64,000 nt of DNA from Glaciecola sp047250385. GTDB taxonomy: Bacteria > Pseudomonadota > Gammaproteobacteria > Enterobacterales > Alteromonadaceae. The translations under genes and the position numbers were made by a program. The stretch is taken from positions 124,001-188,000 of the forward strand of contig NZ_JBLBVM010000056.1 in NCBI RefSeq assembly GCF_047250385.1. The letters are read 5' to 3'. The notes under the pieces are model-generated. The model saw only the letters and a list, made by a program, of their open reading frames with translations, was not told the origin of the DNA and ran no database searches. This document shows positions 1 through 8,255 of the stretch, in pieces (the first letter of the stretch is position 1; the number at the start of each line of letters is the position of its first letter).

Positions 1-75
1 TATGTTTAGCTTTGACTCAAGAATTGGTAGTCTTTGGGTATACAGACATATAACGAAAATAAAAAAGGTCTATAC

Positions 76-1401
76 ATGTCCAAAGACGAAACAAAACTAA
101 GTTTAACCACCAAGATCTTTATCGGCATGATCGCCGGAATCGTGATTGGTGTTCTCCTGCAAGTTGGTAACTATCTTATAGGAGATCTTGATTTCAATAT
201 ATTCTCAATGACGTTTTCTACGTATGGATTTTTCGTAGAAGGTATATTTCACGCAGGAGGTAAGATTTTTGTTAACGCATTAAAAATGCTCGTAGTGCCT
301 TTGGTATTCGTATCTTTAGTGTGTGGAACAAGTAGTTTAAGTGACCCTTCTAAGTTGGGTAGATTGGGTGGTAAGTCCATCGCTCTTTATATGTTAACGA
401 CATTTGTCGCCGTCACTTTTGCCATGGCTTCGGCATTATTGTTCAAACCAGGTGTTGGCTTCACGCCACCGCCTTCAACCGCAGAATTTGTTCCAAAAGA
501 ATCACCTGGCTTTGTGCAAGTGATCATCGATATGGTGCCAAGTAACCCGATTAGTGCCATGGCGGAAGGCCAAATGATCCCAATCATTGTATTTGCAATC
601 CTGTTTGGCATATCTATGACTCATGCAGGTGAAGCAGGTAAACGTTTGACTAGTTTCTTTAACGACGTTAACGAAGTCATTATGAAAATAGTGACTATCG
701 TTATGAACTTTGCACCATACGGTGTATTTTGTTTACTAGCCAAGCTTGCAGCTGAAGTCGACTCTAGTGCTATCTTTGCCATTATCAATTATTTTGTAAA
801 TGTGTTGTTCGTCCTCATATTGCATGCCGTGATTGTTTATCCGTTGTTATTGAAAATAATCACTGGATTAAACCCTCTTATCTTATTGTCAAAAATGAAA
901 GAAGTCGCCATGTTTGCATTCAGCTCTGCAAGCAGCAGTGCAACGCTTCCATTGACGATAGCAACAGCGAGACAAAAGCTTGGTGTTAGTCGCTCTGTCT
1001 CATCATTCACCTTGCCACTTGGCGCTACCATCAATATGGATGGTACAGCCATTATGCAAGGTATAGCGACGGTATTCATCGCTCAGGCTTACAACGTTGA
1101 CCTTTCAACGATTGATTTGCTAATGGTCGTGTTAACAGCCACCCTCGCCTCTATCGGTGCGGCAGGTGTTCCTGGCGTTGGCTTGATATTGCTTGCCCTA
1201 GTATTGCAACAAGTGAACCTCCCTGTTGAAGGAATTGCGCTTATCATTGGTATAGATAGATTACTTGATATGACACGCACGGTAGTTAACGTTACGGGAG
1301 ATAGCACAATTGCTACCATCGTTGCGAAAACCGAGGGCGAATTGGATGAAGAGATTTATCATGATAGAACGCTGGCTAATAAAAAGAGTGTTATCGAGTA
1401 A
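76..1401 (+). CDS. Dicarboxylate/amino acid:cation symporter (DAACS family)
   Basis: A 441-residue secondary transporter of the glutamate/C4-dicarboxylate (GltP/DctA/SstT) fold, expected in the inner membrane, driving uptake of an acidic amino acid or dicarboxylate with Na+ or H+. The protein shows the family's serine-rich re-entrant loop (SSASSSATLPLT), the NMDGT motif in the seventh transmembrane segment, the GVPG loop, and the C-terminal DRLLDMTRTVVNVTGD substrate-binding helix. A TTG 42 nt upstream is in frame, but the ATG has AAAGG about 8 nt before it and a normal cytoplasmic N terminus, so I chose the ATG. A perfect terminator palindrome follows directly. The substrate cannot be fixed from sequence. 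Family assignment is firm. Confidence 0.9.
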   Translation: MSKDETKLSLTTKIFIGMIAGIVIGVLLQVGNYLIGDLDFNIFSMTFSTYGFFVEGIFHAGGKIFVNALKMLVVPLVFVSLVCGTSSLSDPSKLGRLGGKSIALYMLTTFVAVTFAMASALLFKPGVGFTPPPSTAEFVPKESPGFVQVIIDMVPSNPISAMAEGQMIPIIVFAILFGISMTHAGEAGKRLTSFFNDVNEVIMKIVTIVMNFAPYGVFCLLAKLAAEVDSSAIFAIINYFVNVLFVLILHAVIVYPLLLKIITGLNPLILLSKMKEVAMFAFSSASSSATLPLTIATARQKLGVSRSVSSFTLPLGATINMDGTAIMQGIATVFIAQAYNVDLSTIDLLMVVLTATLASIGAAGVPGVGLILLALVLQQVNLPVEGIALIIGIDRLLDMTRTVVNVTGDSTIATIVAKTEGELDEEIYHDRTLANKKSVIE

Positions 1402-1423
1402 GCGTTTTAATTTGGATTAAACG

Positions 1424-1449
1424 AAGGCCTTCATATGAAGGCCTTTTTT
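1424..1449 (+). terminator. Intrinsic terminator after the symporter gene
   Basis: A perfect 22-bp palindrome (arms around AAGGCCTTCAT) runs into six T residues. The T-run reaches into the stop codon of the convergent lolE gene, so the two convergent genes share this element. The minus-strand side has only a weak T tract. Confidence 0.85.
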
Positions 1450-2674
1450 ATTGCAATGCGCTTGCGGGATGAATGTTAGCGGCCTTTGATGCGGGATAAA
1501 GCGTGGCAATGACACACAAAACCACAGCAACTAAAAACGTAGCGACCACATCAATCACTTGTAGTTCTGCAGGTAAGTAATTAATAAAGTAGATACCATC
1601 AGCTAATACTTGAAATCCAAACACAGCTTCGATAAATCCCGTTATTTGATTCAAGTAAATTGATGCTAAAACACCGAGTAGTGTTCCCAAGCTAGCACCA
1701 TAAATACCATTAATTAAACCTTTAATAACAAAAATGCTTCGAATAAAACCGTCTTGTGCCCCCATTGTTTTTAACATGGCTATTTCACTGGTTTTTTCTT
1801 TTACCGACATCACTAAAGATGAAACAATATTAAAACTAGCAACACAAATCACTAAAGTTAAAGTGATGTAGACCACAGTTCTGACTAATTGAATGTCTTG
1901 ATATAAATGGCCGTTAGTTAATGTCCAATCTGACATGTAGACCGACTGGTTGAATGCCATACCGTATTCTCTAACAATTTGACGCCCCATGAAGGGATCC
2001 GCTAGTTGGAATTCAACGTGTGTTGCACCATATGTCACACCTAAAGCAAGCGAAAGTGTTTGCTTATTCATAATGCCAACAAAATCGTCTGCTTCCCCGC
2101 CTAAAGAGATCTCTCCCAAGACTGTGAGCCATATAACTTTTGGTGCGGCAAATGATAGATCTTGAGTTGCAGATGGAAGTAACAGTTGGACTTTATCGCC
2201 AATTGAAATCTCTAACTTTTTAATAACCCCGGCACCTAAATAAACACCGTTCTCATCATTCTCAAACGCTGTTGGCGGGACTGTTAGCGAAGGTTTATGT
2301 TGCAAATAGTCACTATCAACACCTTGAATTTCAACAGACTTCATTTTAGTGCCATTTTGTAACAAGCCTGAGGCCTTGGTGTAAGAAACTAAACTCAACA
2401 CCCTAGGGTCGGCCTCTGCCTGAGTTTTGATCTGTTTATCTAAGTATATCCCTTCAGGGTTAGCGGCGATAAATTCAGCGTGAGGAATGTAGGATAAAAG
2501 CGTATTCCGAAGCTCTTTTTCAAAACCGTTCATTACCGAGAGCAGTAGTATCAGCACAAAGCACCCTAAACCAATACCAGCGGTAGATGATGCAGACACA
2601 AATGATATGAAGCCACTTTGCTGTTTACTTTGCCTAAATTTATTAGCAAATGTCCAAGCTAAGGAGAAACGCAT
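1448..2674 (-). CDS. lolE: Lipoprotein-releasing ABC transporter permease LolE
   Basis: Inner-membrane permease of the Lol system, which extracts mature outer-membrane lipoproteins from the inner membrane and hands them to LolA. About 408 residues with the family layout: an N-terminal transmembrane segment (about residues 20-45) followed by the conserved SVMNGFE element, a large periplasmic domain, and three C-terminal transmembrane segments of the FtsX/MacB type. The sequence after SVMNGFE (SYIPHAEF) resembles LolE more than LolC. The start at MRFSLAWTF lies 1 nt past the lolD stop, implying tight translational coupling; a longer in-frame start would overlap lolD. Its usual partner lolC is not adjacent but about 38 kb away on the same strand. 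LolE versus LolC naming is an inference from similarity. Confidence 0.85.
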   Translation of the reverse strand: MRFSLAWTFANKFRQSKQQSGFISFVSASSTAGIGLGCFVLILLLSVMNGFEKELRNTLLSYIPHAEFIAANPEGIYLDKQIKTQAEADPRVLSLVSYTKASGLLQNGTKMKSVEIQGVDSDYLQHKPSLTVPPTAFENDENGVYLGAGVIKKLEISIGDKVQLLLPSATQDLSFAAPKVIWLTVLGEISLGGEADDFVGIMNKQTLSLALGVTYGATHVEFQLADPFMGRQIVREYGMAFNQSVYMSDWTLTNGHLYQDIQLVRTVVYITLTLVICVASFNIVSSLVMSVKEKTSEIAMLKTMGAQDGFIRSIFVIKGLINGIYGASLGTLLGVLASIYLNQITGFIEAVFGFQVLADGIYFINYLPAELQVIDVVATFLVAVVLCVIATLYPASKAANIHPASALQ

Positions 2675-2675
2675 A

Positions 2676-3365
2676 CTAGTCTTTCTCCAACTCACGTAAA
2701 TGACCATTTTCAAGATATACTATCCTGTCCATTTTTTTGGCAAGTTGTACATCATGTGTCACTAATAAGAATGAGGTTTTAAACTCATCATTAATATCAC
2801 TGATTAAATCGTAAATTGACTCTGTATTTTTATCATCGAGGTTACCAGTCGGCTCATCTGCAAAAATCATTGCCGGTTGATTAATAAGCGCTCGAGCAAT
2901 TGCTACACGTTGTCTTTCACCGCCTGAGAGTTGATGAGGTCGATGATGCTCTCTATCTTGCAATCCAACGCGAGCTAATAACTTACCAGCCTTCTCTAAA
3001 GCCCCTTTACGATTATCTCCTTTTATAAAAAGAGGCATAGCCACGTTTTCAGCAGCACTAAACTCAGGCAGTAAGTGATGGAACTGATAAACAAAGCCTA
3101 GCTCAGAATTACGGAACTTAGCCTGCTGTTTTTTAGATCTTGTGAATAAACTTTCATCTTTGTAAAAAACATCACCAGAATCTGGGCGGTCTAAAGTACC
3201 CAATATATGAAGAAGTGTGCTTTTACCTGAGCCGGAAGCTCCTAGGATTGCGACTTTCTCACCCGCAACAATCGATAAATTTACATTATTAAGAATTTGC
3301 AGCGTATTGCTAGCATCTGAATATTGCTTACAGATATTTTGGCATTTAAATAGAGGTGTAGGCAT
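2676..3365 (-). CDS. lolD: Lipoprotein-releasing ABC transporter ATPase LolD
   Basis: Cytoplasmic ATPase that powers LolCE. The 229-residue protein has Walker A (GASGSGKST), the signature LSGGERQRVAIARAL, Walker B (MIFADEPTGNLD) and the H-loop (LLVTHD), with length typical for LolD. The ATG reading MPTPLFK is preferred; a TTG one codon upstream is also in frame. There is no clear Shine-Dalgarno sequence upstream. It is followed at 1 nt by lolE. The gene lies immediately downstream of three tRNA-Asp genes with only about 115 nt between, and no lolC precedes it, which is unusual for this operon. Confidence 0.93.
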   Translation of the reverse strand: MPTPLFKCQNICKQYSDASNTLQILNNVNLSIVAGEKVAILGASGSGKSTLLHILGTLDRPDSGDVFYKDESLFTRSKKQQAKFRNSELGFVYQFHHLLPEFSAAENVAMPLFIKGDNRKGALEKAGKLLARVGLQDREHHRPHQLSGGERQRVAIARALINQPAMIFADEPTGNLDDKNTESIYDLISDINDEFKTSFLLVTHDVQLAKKMDRIVYLENGHLRELEKD

Positions 3366-3403
3366 CAATTAAAATTGGATTATGAAAATATGCAAGTAGT
3401 TTA

Positions 3404-3418
3404 CATGCTTCTAGCATG
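3404..3418 (-). other. Small hairpin between tRNA-Asp array and lolD
   Basis: A 6-bp stem (CATGCT/AGCATG) with a 3-nt loop in the tRNA-Asp to lolD spacer. There is no T-run after it on the minus strand, so it is at best a weak terminator or processing site. lolD may therefore be read partly from the tRNA promoter. Confidence 0.3.
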
Positions 3419-3479
3419 GCTACAAGTTTAGCTGAGGCTTTTTTGATATTGTTTGATTTACGTCTTGAATAGACATAAA

Positions 3480-3556
3480 TGGCGGAGTGGACGGGACTCG
3501 AACCCGCGACCCCCGGCGTGACAGGCCGGTATTCTAACCAACTGAACTACCACTCC
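3480..3556 (-). tRNA. tRNA-Asp (GTC), copy 3 of the array
   Basis: A 77-nt cloverleaf with acceptor pairing GGAGTGG/CCACTCC, discriminator G, encoded CCA, TTCGAGTC in the T arm and anticodon GTC in the loop CTGTCAC. It is identical to the two copies upstream and is the promoter-distal one. Confidence 0.97.
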
Positions 3557-3590
3557 GCAGTGGTATGCATTTAGCGTATTTTATGACGAA

Positions 3591-3667
3591 TGGCGGAGTG
3601 GACGGGACTCGAACCCGCGACCCCCGGCGTGACAGGCCGGTATTCTAACCAACTGAACTACCACTCC
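3591..3667 (-). tRNA. tRNA-Asp (GTC), copy 2 of the array
   Basis: Identical in all 77 positions to its neighbours, including the encoded CCA. Spacers of 34 and 26 nt separate the three copies and differ in sequence. Each copy is preceded by GC, which can extend the acceptor stem by pairing with the G73-C74 positions in the precursor. Confidence 0.97.
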
Positions 3668-3693
3668 GCATATAGCGTCATAAAACTTGTTGT

Positions 3694-3770
3694 TGGCGGA
3701 GTGGACGGGACTCGAACCCGCGACCCCCGGCGTGACAGGCCGGTATTCTAACCAACTGAACTACCACTCC
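3694..3770 (-). tRNA. tRNA-Asp (GTC), copy 1 of the array
   Basis: Promoter-proximal copy of the three identical tRNA-Asp genes, with encoded CCA. It lies about 58 nt downstream of the inferred transcription start. The dnaQ - tRNA-Asp neighbourhood matches the E. coli rnhA-dnaQ-aspV order, with one extra protein gene inserted here. Confidence 0.97.
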
Positions 3771-3836
3771 GCTTTAACAAGCTAAATCAATGAGTTACGG
3801 ATTCGGTCTCTAGCCCGTCCCTACATTGCGGCGCAG

Positions 3837-3865
3837 ATAATACGGTTTCATTTGTGCCTAGTCAA
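3837..3865 (-). promoter_or_regulatory. Sigma-70 promoter of the tRNA-Asp array
   Basis: On the minus strand: -35 TTGACT, a 17-nt spacer, then -10 TATTAT, followed by the GC-rich discriminator CTGCGCCGC. GC-rich discriminators are a hallmark of stringently controlled stable-RNA promoters, so ppGpp/DksA control is expected. The tRNA-Val promoter at 61.3 kb has an almost identical -10/discriminator. Confidence 0.85.
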
Positions 3866-3934
3866 CCGCTTTTTTAAAAACATTGTTTGCTTGCTGAAAA
3901 AACAGGCAAAAAATAACTATCTTGTTTACTATTT

Positions 3935-5401
3935 TTACGAATTATCTTCGTCTCCAGGATCTGCCTTCTTCTTTTTCATATTTTTAAGCTTATCCAATAG
4001 AGCCAAACACGACTGCTTGCAGCGCAACATAACATGATCATTCGGATATTTACGCTTATTCAAAACTAGATAAATACCCAAGCCGCCAAATACGAAAATA
4101 AATAAGTTAATAGCAATGATGGTATTAATCGTATCCAAGGTTGTCCAAGTGTCTTTCGGCGCGGAGATAACTAACGGCGCTTGCTCTGTAATTGAGGTTG
4201 TTTCGGCGATCGGTTCTGGCTCAGGCTCAGGTGGAGGAATTGTGACAAAGGTTCGTTCAGGCACATCGATAATCACCTCTCTACCATCAACAGTAGTAGC
4301 AAATGCAGTTAATTTGATACGGTATATGCCAAAACTATCATTCTTAATTTTTATTATTTTTAAAGCGTCAGATGTTTCGGTTAAGGTGACATTGTCCATT
4401 TGACCATTTGGATGTTTCACTTTGCCATCAAGCAATAATGAATCAAGCTTAATGTGCTGAGCATCTGTGTCTACGGTAATAATATGCTCGGCTTCGTTTG
4501 TTTCATCTATTTTTACATCAATTATGATTGGGTTCGGATGCAATAAAACCGTTTCATTAATTTGCTCTCGGTTGTACATCGGCGTTCGAATACTAAATGT
4601 TGGGCGCCATTCACCGCTAGGTATACTTAAATTAAATTGCCCAGTAAACACGCCATCACCCGCAACCTCATCAAGGCCTTGACCATTATCCTTAAATTTA
4701 GCAATCGTTCTAGAACCTAATCCGAAATTCTCATAATTGGGATTATTGCTGCTAACAAAATCAATACTTAAACTGACGACGTCTCTGAATGGTGAGAAAT
4801 CGACTTGTTTACCATCGTTCTTCAAAATTGCTGTTTGCTTGATTATTTCGCCTGAATAGATATTACTTGGAATGGGCTCAGCCTCAAGAATAATATCGGC
4901 GATGACCATCACCTTGCTGCCTTCTAGGATGTCACCAACGGCTTGCCACGGTCCAGGCATAGGTTTTTTTATTGAGATCATGTCATATGTTTGTGTTTCA
5001 TACCAACGAACATTAGGATCAGTGTCATCACTTTCGATGAATAACTTGGAACCGTCGGGCCGCACAAGCACTATTGGGGCTGAACCTTCTTCTCTGAAGA
5101 ACACCATAGTGACTTCATCAACATCGTTATCTACTCTGAAGCGATTGTTTAGAAAAAGTATACCGTTTTGAAACTCGGTTCCTAGCTCCACAATTGGTGG
5201 ATTGGTCCTTTTCTTCTTTTCTTTAACTTGTTCAGGGGTTTGCATCAAGAGATCGCGCTCAGCAATTGTATCGTCTTGAGCGTAGCTTTGGGAGGCGAAT
5301 AAGGCTAGCCACGCGACCATTGAGACTGCGTGGAAATTATGCAAAATATTTGTATTGTTTGGCTTAGCTACGCCAAACCACTTCTGGAGATTTTTTTTCA
5401 A
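3935..5401 (-). CDS. TIGR03503-like secreted, C-terminally anchored protein
   Basis: A protein of up to 488 residues resembling the TIGR03503 family found next to dnaQ in Shewanella, Vibrio and Alteromonas relatives; function unknown. It has a hydrophobic signal segment (VAWLALFASQSYA, cleavage expected before QDD), about 380 periplasmic residues of beta-rich sequence, a PEPEPEP linker, one C-terminal transmembrane helix (about residues 428-450) and a short lysine-rich cytoplasmic tail. The start is uncertain. A TTG at 5401 gives a positively charged n-region but overlaps dnaQ by 38 nt; an internal ATG at 5320 would give a very short signal without charge. Neither has a good SD. It is probably co-transcribed with dnaQ. 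Confidence 0.65.
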   Translation of the reverse strand: MKKNLQKWFGVAKPNNTNILHNFHAVSMVAWLALFASQSYAQDDTIAERDLLMQTPEQVKEKKKRTNPPIVELGTEFQNGILFLNNRFRVDNDVDEVTMVFFREEGSAPIVLVRPDGSKLFIESDDTDPNVRWYETQTYDMISIKKPMPGPWQAVGDILEGSKVMVIADIILEAEPIPSNIYSGEIIKQTAILKNDGKQVDFSPFRDVVSLSIDFVSSNNPNYENFGLGSRTIAKFKDNGQGLDEVAGDGVFTGQFNLSIPSGEWRPTFSIRTPMYNREQINETVLLHPNPIIIDVKIDETNEAEHIITVDTDAQHIKLDSLLLDGKVKHPNGQMDNVTLTETSDALKIIKIKNDSFGIYRIKLTAFATTVDGREVIIDVPERTFVTIPPPEPEPEPIAETTSITEQAPLVISAPKDTWTTLDTINTIIAINLFIFVFGGLGIYLVLNKRKYPNDHVMLRCKQSCLALLDKLKNMKKKKADPGDEDNS

Positions 5402-6065
5402 TTTTATCTAAGTATGCCTCATGATTATCTAGTTCATCGGCAGAGGCCCTAACAACCTTTAAGGATCCTTCAATATTAACTGCTCTTGGTGCATTTTTAT
5501 TTTTAGGATCTGAGCCTTCAGATTCATGAGCCCAACTCATGGCAGTTTGCCCACCTGTCATCCATAAGTAGACTTCCGCGAGAATTTCGGAATCGAGCAA
5601 TGCTCCATGATAAGTTCGATGGGTATTATCTACACCATAAACCCGACAAAGTGCATCCAAATTGTTTTTTTGCCCTGGACGCATTTCTCTAGCTAGCGCC
5701 AAAGTATCTAGCACCGTACAAATTTCACTGGTGTTCTGAATCGAACTATTATTCAGTGAAAACTCATGATCCATAAAGCCAATATCAAATGGCGCGTTGT
5801 GAATGACTAATTCAGCACCTCTAATAAATTCGATAAACTCTTCTGCAATTTGTTTGAAAGCAGGTTTATCCTTCAAAAATTCATTGGTAATGCCATGCAC
5901 CGCGATAGCTTCTTCTTCAATTTCACGATGAGGGTTGATATATACGTGATAAGTATTGCCCGTTAGTTTGCGATTAACCATTTCAACACAACCAATCTCG
6001 ATGATCCTGTGCCCTTCTTTTGGGTTAATACCTGTGGTTTCTGTGTCTAATACTATTTGGCGCAT
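5364..6065 (-). CDS. dnaQ: DNA polymerase III epsilon subunit (3'-5' proofreading exonuclease)
   Basis: Proofreading exonuclease of the replicative polymerase core. DEDDh residues are visible: D7 and E9 in LDTETTG, the Asp of HNAPFDIGF, and the His of YHGALLDSEIL. After the nuclease domain the sequence QTAMSW matches the epsilon beta-clamp-binding motif (E. coli QTSMAF), followed by a C-terminal tail expected to bind the alpha subunit. Length is 233 residues, close to E. coli's 243. It is divergent from rnhA across a 78-nt spacer, the same arrangement as in E. coli, and overlaps the downstream TIGR03503-like gene if that starts at TTG. Confidence 0.96.
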   Translation of the reverse strand: MRQIVLDTETTGINPKEGHRIIEIGCVEMVNRKLTGNTYHVYINPHREIEEEAIAVHGITNEFLKDKPAFKQIAEEFIEFIRGAELVIHNAPFDIGFMDHEFSLNNSSIQNTSEICTVLDTLALAREMRPGQKNNLDALCRVYGVDNTHRTYHGALLDSEILAEVYLWMTGGQTAMSWAHESEGSDPKNKNAPRAVNIEGSLKVVRASADELDNHEAYLDKIEKKSPEVVWRS

Positions 6066-6095
6066 ACAAAACTTCTTTTAATTATCATACTGGCT

Positions 6096-6125
6096 AGTAT
6101 ACTTCGCAGCACTTACAGCAGACAA
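6096..6125 (-). promoter_or_regulatory. Candidate dnaQ promoter in the dnaQ/rnhA spacer
   Basis: On the minus strand TTGTCT, an 18-nt spacer, then TATACT, giving a leader of roughly 25 nt before dnaQ. The -10 core is palindromic (TAGTATACT), so a plus-strand -10 for rnhA overlaps it, though I see no good matching -35 on that strand. Confidence 0.5.
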
Positions 6126-6143
6126 TCAGAATTCACCATAAAT

Positions 6144-6611
6144 ATGAAAAAACTCACCATTTACACCGATGGATCCTGTTTGGGCAATCCCGGACCCGGC
6201 GGATACGGTGCCTTATTGATTTTTAAGGGACATAAAAAAAGACTCTCCAAAGGCTATGCTTTGACCACAAACAATAGAATGGAGTTACTAGCCCCGATTG
6301 CTGCTTTTAATAGTTTAAAAGAAACTTGCGAGATTGACCTGTACACCGATAGTCAATATGTGAAGAACGGTATCAATCAGTGGATCCATAATTGGAAGAA
6401 AAACGGCTGGCGTACATCTGATAGAAAACCAGTAAAAAATGCAGATTTGTGGCAGCAATTGGATGAAGCCGTGAATAAACACAAAGTGAACTGGCATTGG
6501 GTAAAGGCCCATTCAGGACAAGCAGAAAATGAAGAAGTTGATGATTTAGCGCGAGAAGCGGCATCATCATCGGATCTAGCAACCGACCACGAATATGAGA
6601 AAACAATCTAA
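6144..6611 (+). CDS. rnhA: Ribonuclease HI
   Basis: Cleaves RNA in RNA-DNA hybrids (R-loops, Okazaki primers). At 155 residues it equals E. coli RNase HI. The catalytic set is complete and offset by one from E. coli: D9 (YTDGS), E47 (NNRMELL), D69 (YTDSQYV), H123 (WVKAHSG) and D133. An in-frame upstream extension exists but would run through the dnaQ promoter and add nothing conserved, so MKKLTIYTDG is the start. The stop codon overlaps the rlmI start by 1 nt. Confidence 0.97.
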   Translation: MKKLTIYTDGSCLGNPGPGGYGALLIFKGHKKRLSKGYALTTNNRMELLAPIAAFNSLKETCEIDLYTDSQYVKNGINQWIHNWKKNGWRTSDRKPVKNADLWQQLDEAVNKHKVNWHWVKAHSGQAENEEVDDLAREAASSSDLATDHEYEKTI

Positions 6612-7792
6612 TGCCTGCCATCATACTAAAGTTAGAACGTGAAAAATCTATGCTTCGTCGCCACCCTTGGATATTTGAAGGCGCGATAGAAAGAACAGAA
6701 GGTAGAATGAAATCCGGCGATACAGTCGATGTACTTGCAAACGATGGTACATGGTTGGCTAAAGCTGCATTTTCTCCTGAATCACAAATTCGAGCGCGTG
6801 TATGGTCGTTTACCAAAGCTGAAGTGATCGATAATGTGTTCTTTAAACGCAAACTTGAAAATGCCTTGGCGCGAAAACAAGAAATACTCAGTAAACATAA
6901 GACCAATGCATTCAGACTGATTGCCGCTGAAGCCGATGGTTTGCCGGGTATCACTATTGATGTTTACGTTAATGTGTTTGTTGTTCAGTTATTAAGTGCT
7001 GGCGCTGAGAAGCATCGAAGCAAAATTCAATGGGCTATTTTACAATTATTTCCAGATGCCATTATCCATGAGCGCAGCGATGTTGATGTTCGCAAAAAAG
7101 AAGGTCTGACACCGCTCGTCCAAACGCTTCATGGTGAACTCCCCGACACGGTAGTAATTGAAGAGAATGGTGTAAAGATTTGCGTTGATTTAATCAATGG
7201 TCACAAAACTGGCTTCTATTTAGACCAACGCGAAAACAGACGAATAGCGGCTTCTTATTGCGCTGGGAAAAGCGTTCTAAACTGCTTTAGTTTTACAGGT
7301 ACCTTCGGTTTATATGCTTTGGCTGCAGGCGCGAGCGAAATAATCAACGTTGATGCGTCGCAATCAGCATTGGATCTGAGTGCTAAAAATGTTGCCATCA
7401 ATGGTTTAGATGAAAGCAAAGTTAGTCATTTGAAGCGCGACGTGTTTGAGCTACTTAGAGAATATAAAGAGGCAGGCACAAGCTTTGATGTGATCGTCCT
7501 TGACCCGCCAAAATTTGTAGACAGCAAGCATAATTTAAATAAAGCTTCTCGCGGCTATAAAGACATTAATCGTTTGGCATTATCTCTACTAAACCCAAAT
7601 GGCACCCTGTTAACGTTTAGCTGTTCAGGTCTGATGCCACAAGACCTATTTCAAAAGATAGTCGCAGACGCCGCTTTGGATGCTCAGCGTGATGTCTACT
7701 TTGTGCAGAGATTAGCTCAAAGTGAAGATCATCCTGTTAGTGGGAATTTTCCTGAAGGGTACTATCTGAAAGGATTAGTCTGTAAAGTTTAG
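6611..7792 (+). CDS. rlmI: 23S rRNA m5C methyltransferase RlmI-type
   Basis: SAM-dependent enzyme expected to methylate C5 of a cytosine in 23S rRNA (C1962 in E. coli). It has 393 residues against 396 in E. coli. An N-terminal PUA RNA-binding domain occupies roughly residues 1-80, followed by a Rossmann methyltransferase domain with the SAM loop NCFSFTGTFGLYAL, motif IV VLDPPKF and TFSCSGL, which carries the candidate catalytic Cys. The ATG shares one base with the rnhA stop (TAATG), so translation is coupled to rnhA. RlmI is the closest family, but members of this COG1092 group are easily confused. Confidence 0.88.
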   Translation: MPAIILKLEREKSMLRRHPWIFEGAIERTEGRMKSGDTVDVLANDGTWLAKAAFSPESQIRARVWSFTKAEVIDNVFFKRKLENALARKQEILSKHKTNAFRLIAAEADGLPGITIDVYVNVFVVQLLSAGAEKHRSKIQWAILQLFPDAIIHERSDVDVRKKEGLTPLVQTLHGELPDTVVIEENGVKICVDLINGHKTGFYLDQRENRRIAASYCAGKSVLNCFSFTGTFGLYALAAGASEIINVDASQSALDLSAKNVAINGLDESKVSHLKRDVFELLREYKEAGTSFDVIVLDPPKFVDSKHNLNKASRGYKDINRLALSLLNPNGTLLTFSCSGLMPQDLFQKIVADAALDAQRDVYFVQRLAQSEDHPVSGNFPEGYYLKGLVCKV

Positions 7793-7852
7793 AAGCATCA
7801 AGCACTTCCCACAATTATGGGGACATGAAATGCATATGCTGGAATGATTTAA

Positions 7853-7881
7853 AAATAAGAAGTGAATGTCACTTCTTATTT
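7853..7881 (-). terminator. Strong shared terminator between rlmI and the PilZ gene
   Basis: A 13-bp perfect stem (AAATAAGAAGTGA and its complement) with a 3-nt loop. On the minus strand it runs into TTTTT, so it mainly terminates the hrpA-PilZ transcript. The last codons and stop of the PilZ gene lie inside the stem. It also sits about 60 nt after rlmI on the plus strand. Confidence 0.85.
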
Positions 7882-8178
7882 CATTTCACTAATTTCTACA
7901 CCAAGTAAACAGCTATTTTCGGTTTCGGCAGTGCATCTTAATACTTTCGCTTTGGCACTTAGAGACGGTATTTGATCGCTATTAGATTCAATGGACACAT
8001 CTAATAAGGTACCAATTTCCATGGCTGGCTGTTCTATTTCTAGTGACATTCCGGTCGCACTAATATCTTTGCAAATGGCTGGAATGGTTCGCTGTGCAGG
8101 ATCATCTAATAGTGAGAGTTCACAAGGTGAATTGACCATCATTCTGTAGAAATTGCGCTTATCGTCGTAGGCTAACAT
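7876..8178 (-). CDS. Single-domain PilZ protein, predicted c-di-GMP receptor
   Basis: A 100-residue stand-alone PilZ domain. Both ligand motifs are intact: RxxxR (R8-N-F-Y-R12) and DxSxxG (D38-I-S-A-T-G43). From knowledge of the family it should bind c-di-GMP and act through a partner. The ATG has GGAG about 7 nt upstream. It lies 77 nt downstream of hrpA on the same strand and ends within the shared terminator, so it is probably the last gene of an hrpA transcript. The partner is unknown. Confidence 0.85.
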   Translation of the reverse strand: MLAYDDKRNFYRMMVNSPCELSLLDDPAQRTIPAICKDISATGMSLEIEQPAMEIGTLLDVSIESNSDQIPSLSAKAKVLRCTAETENSCLLGVEISEMK

Positions 8179-8255
8179 TTTAAACTCCAGACATTATTGT
8201 TTTAGCAACTTACCTACATTTATATTGTGCTGAGGTTGATAAGTCAACAAAATCG

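Noticed and set aside
3480..3770. tRNA-Asp array as an integration site of a mobile island
   Set aside because: I saw no integrase gene and no second copy of the tRNA 3' end elsewhere in the window; the neighbouring genes look like core genes.
4116..4403. Plus-strand open frame inside the TIGR03503-like gene
   Set aside because: Low-complexity glycine/serine translation produced antisense to the PEPEPEP linker; the minus-strand gene has the signal peptide and domain character.
6057..6143. Upstream extension of rnhA giving a hydrophobic N terminus that looks like a signal peptide
   Set aside because: It crosses the dnaQ promoter region and begins within dnaQ; the conserved RNase HI start is internal with a proper length.
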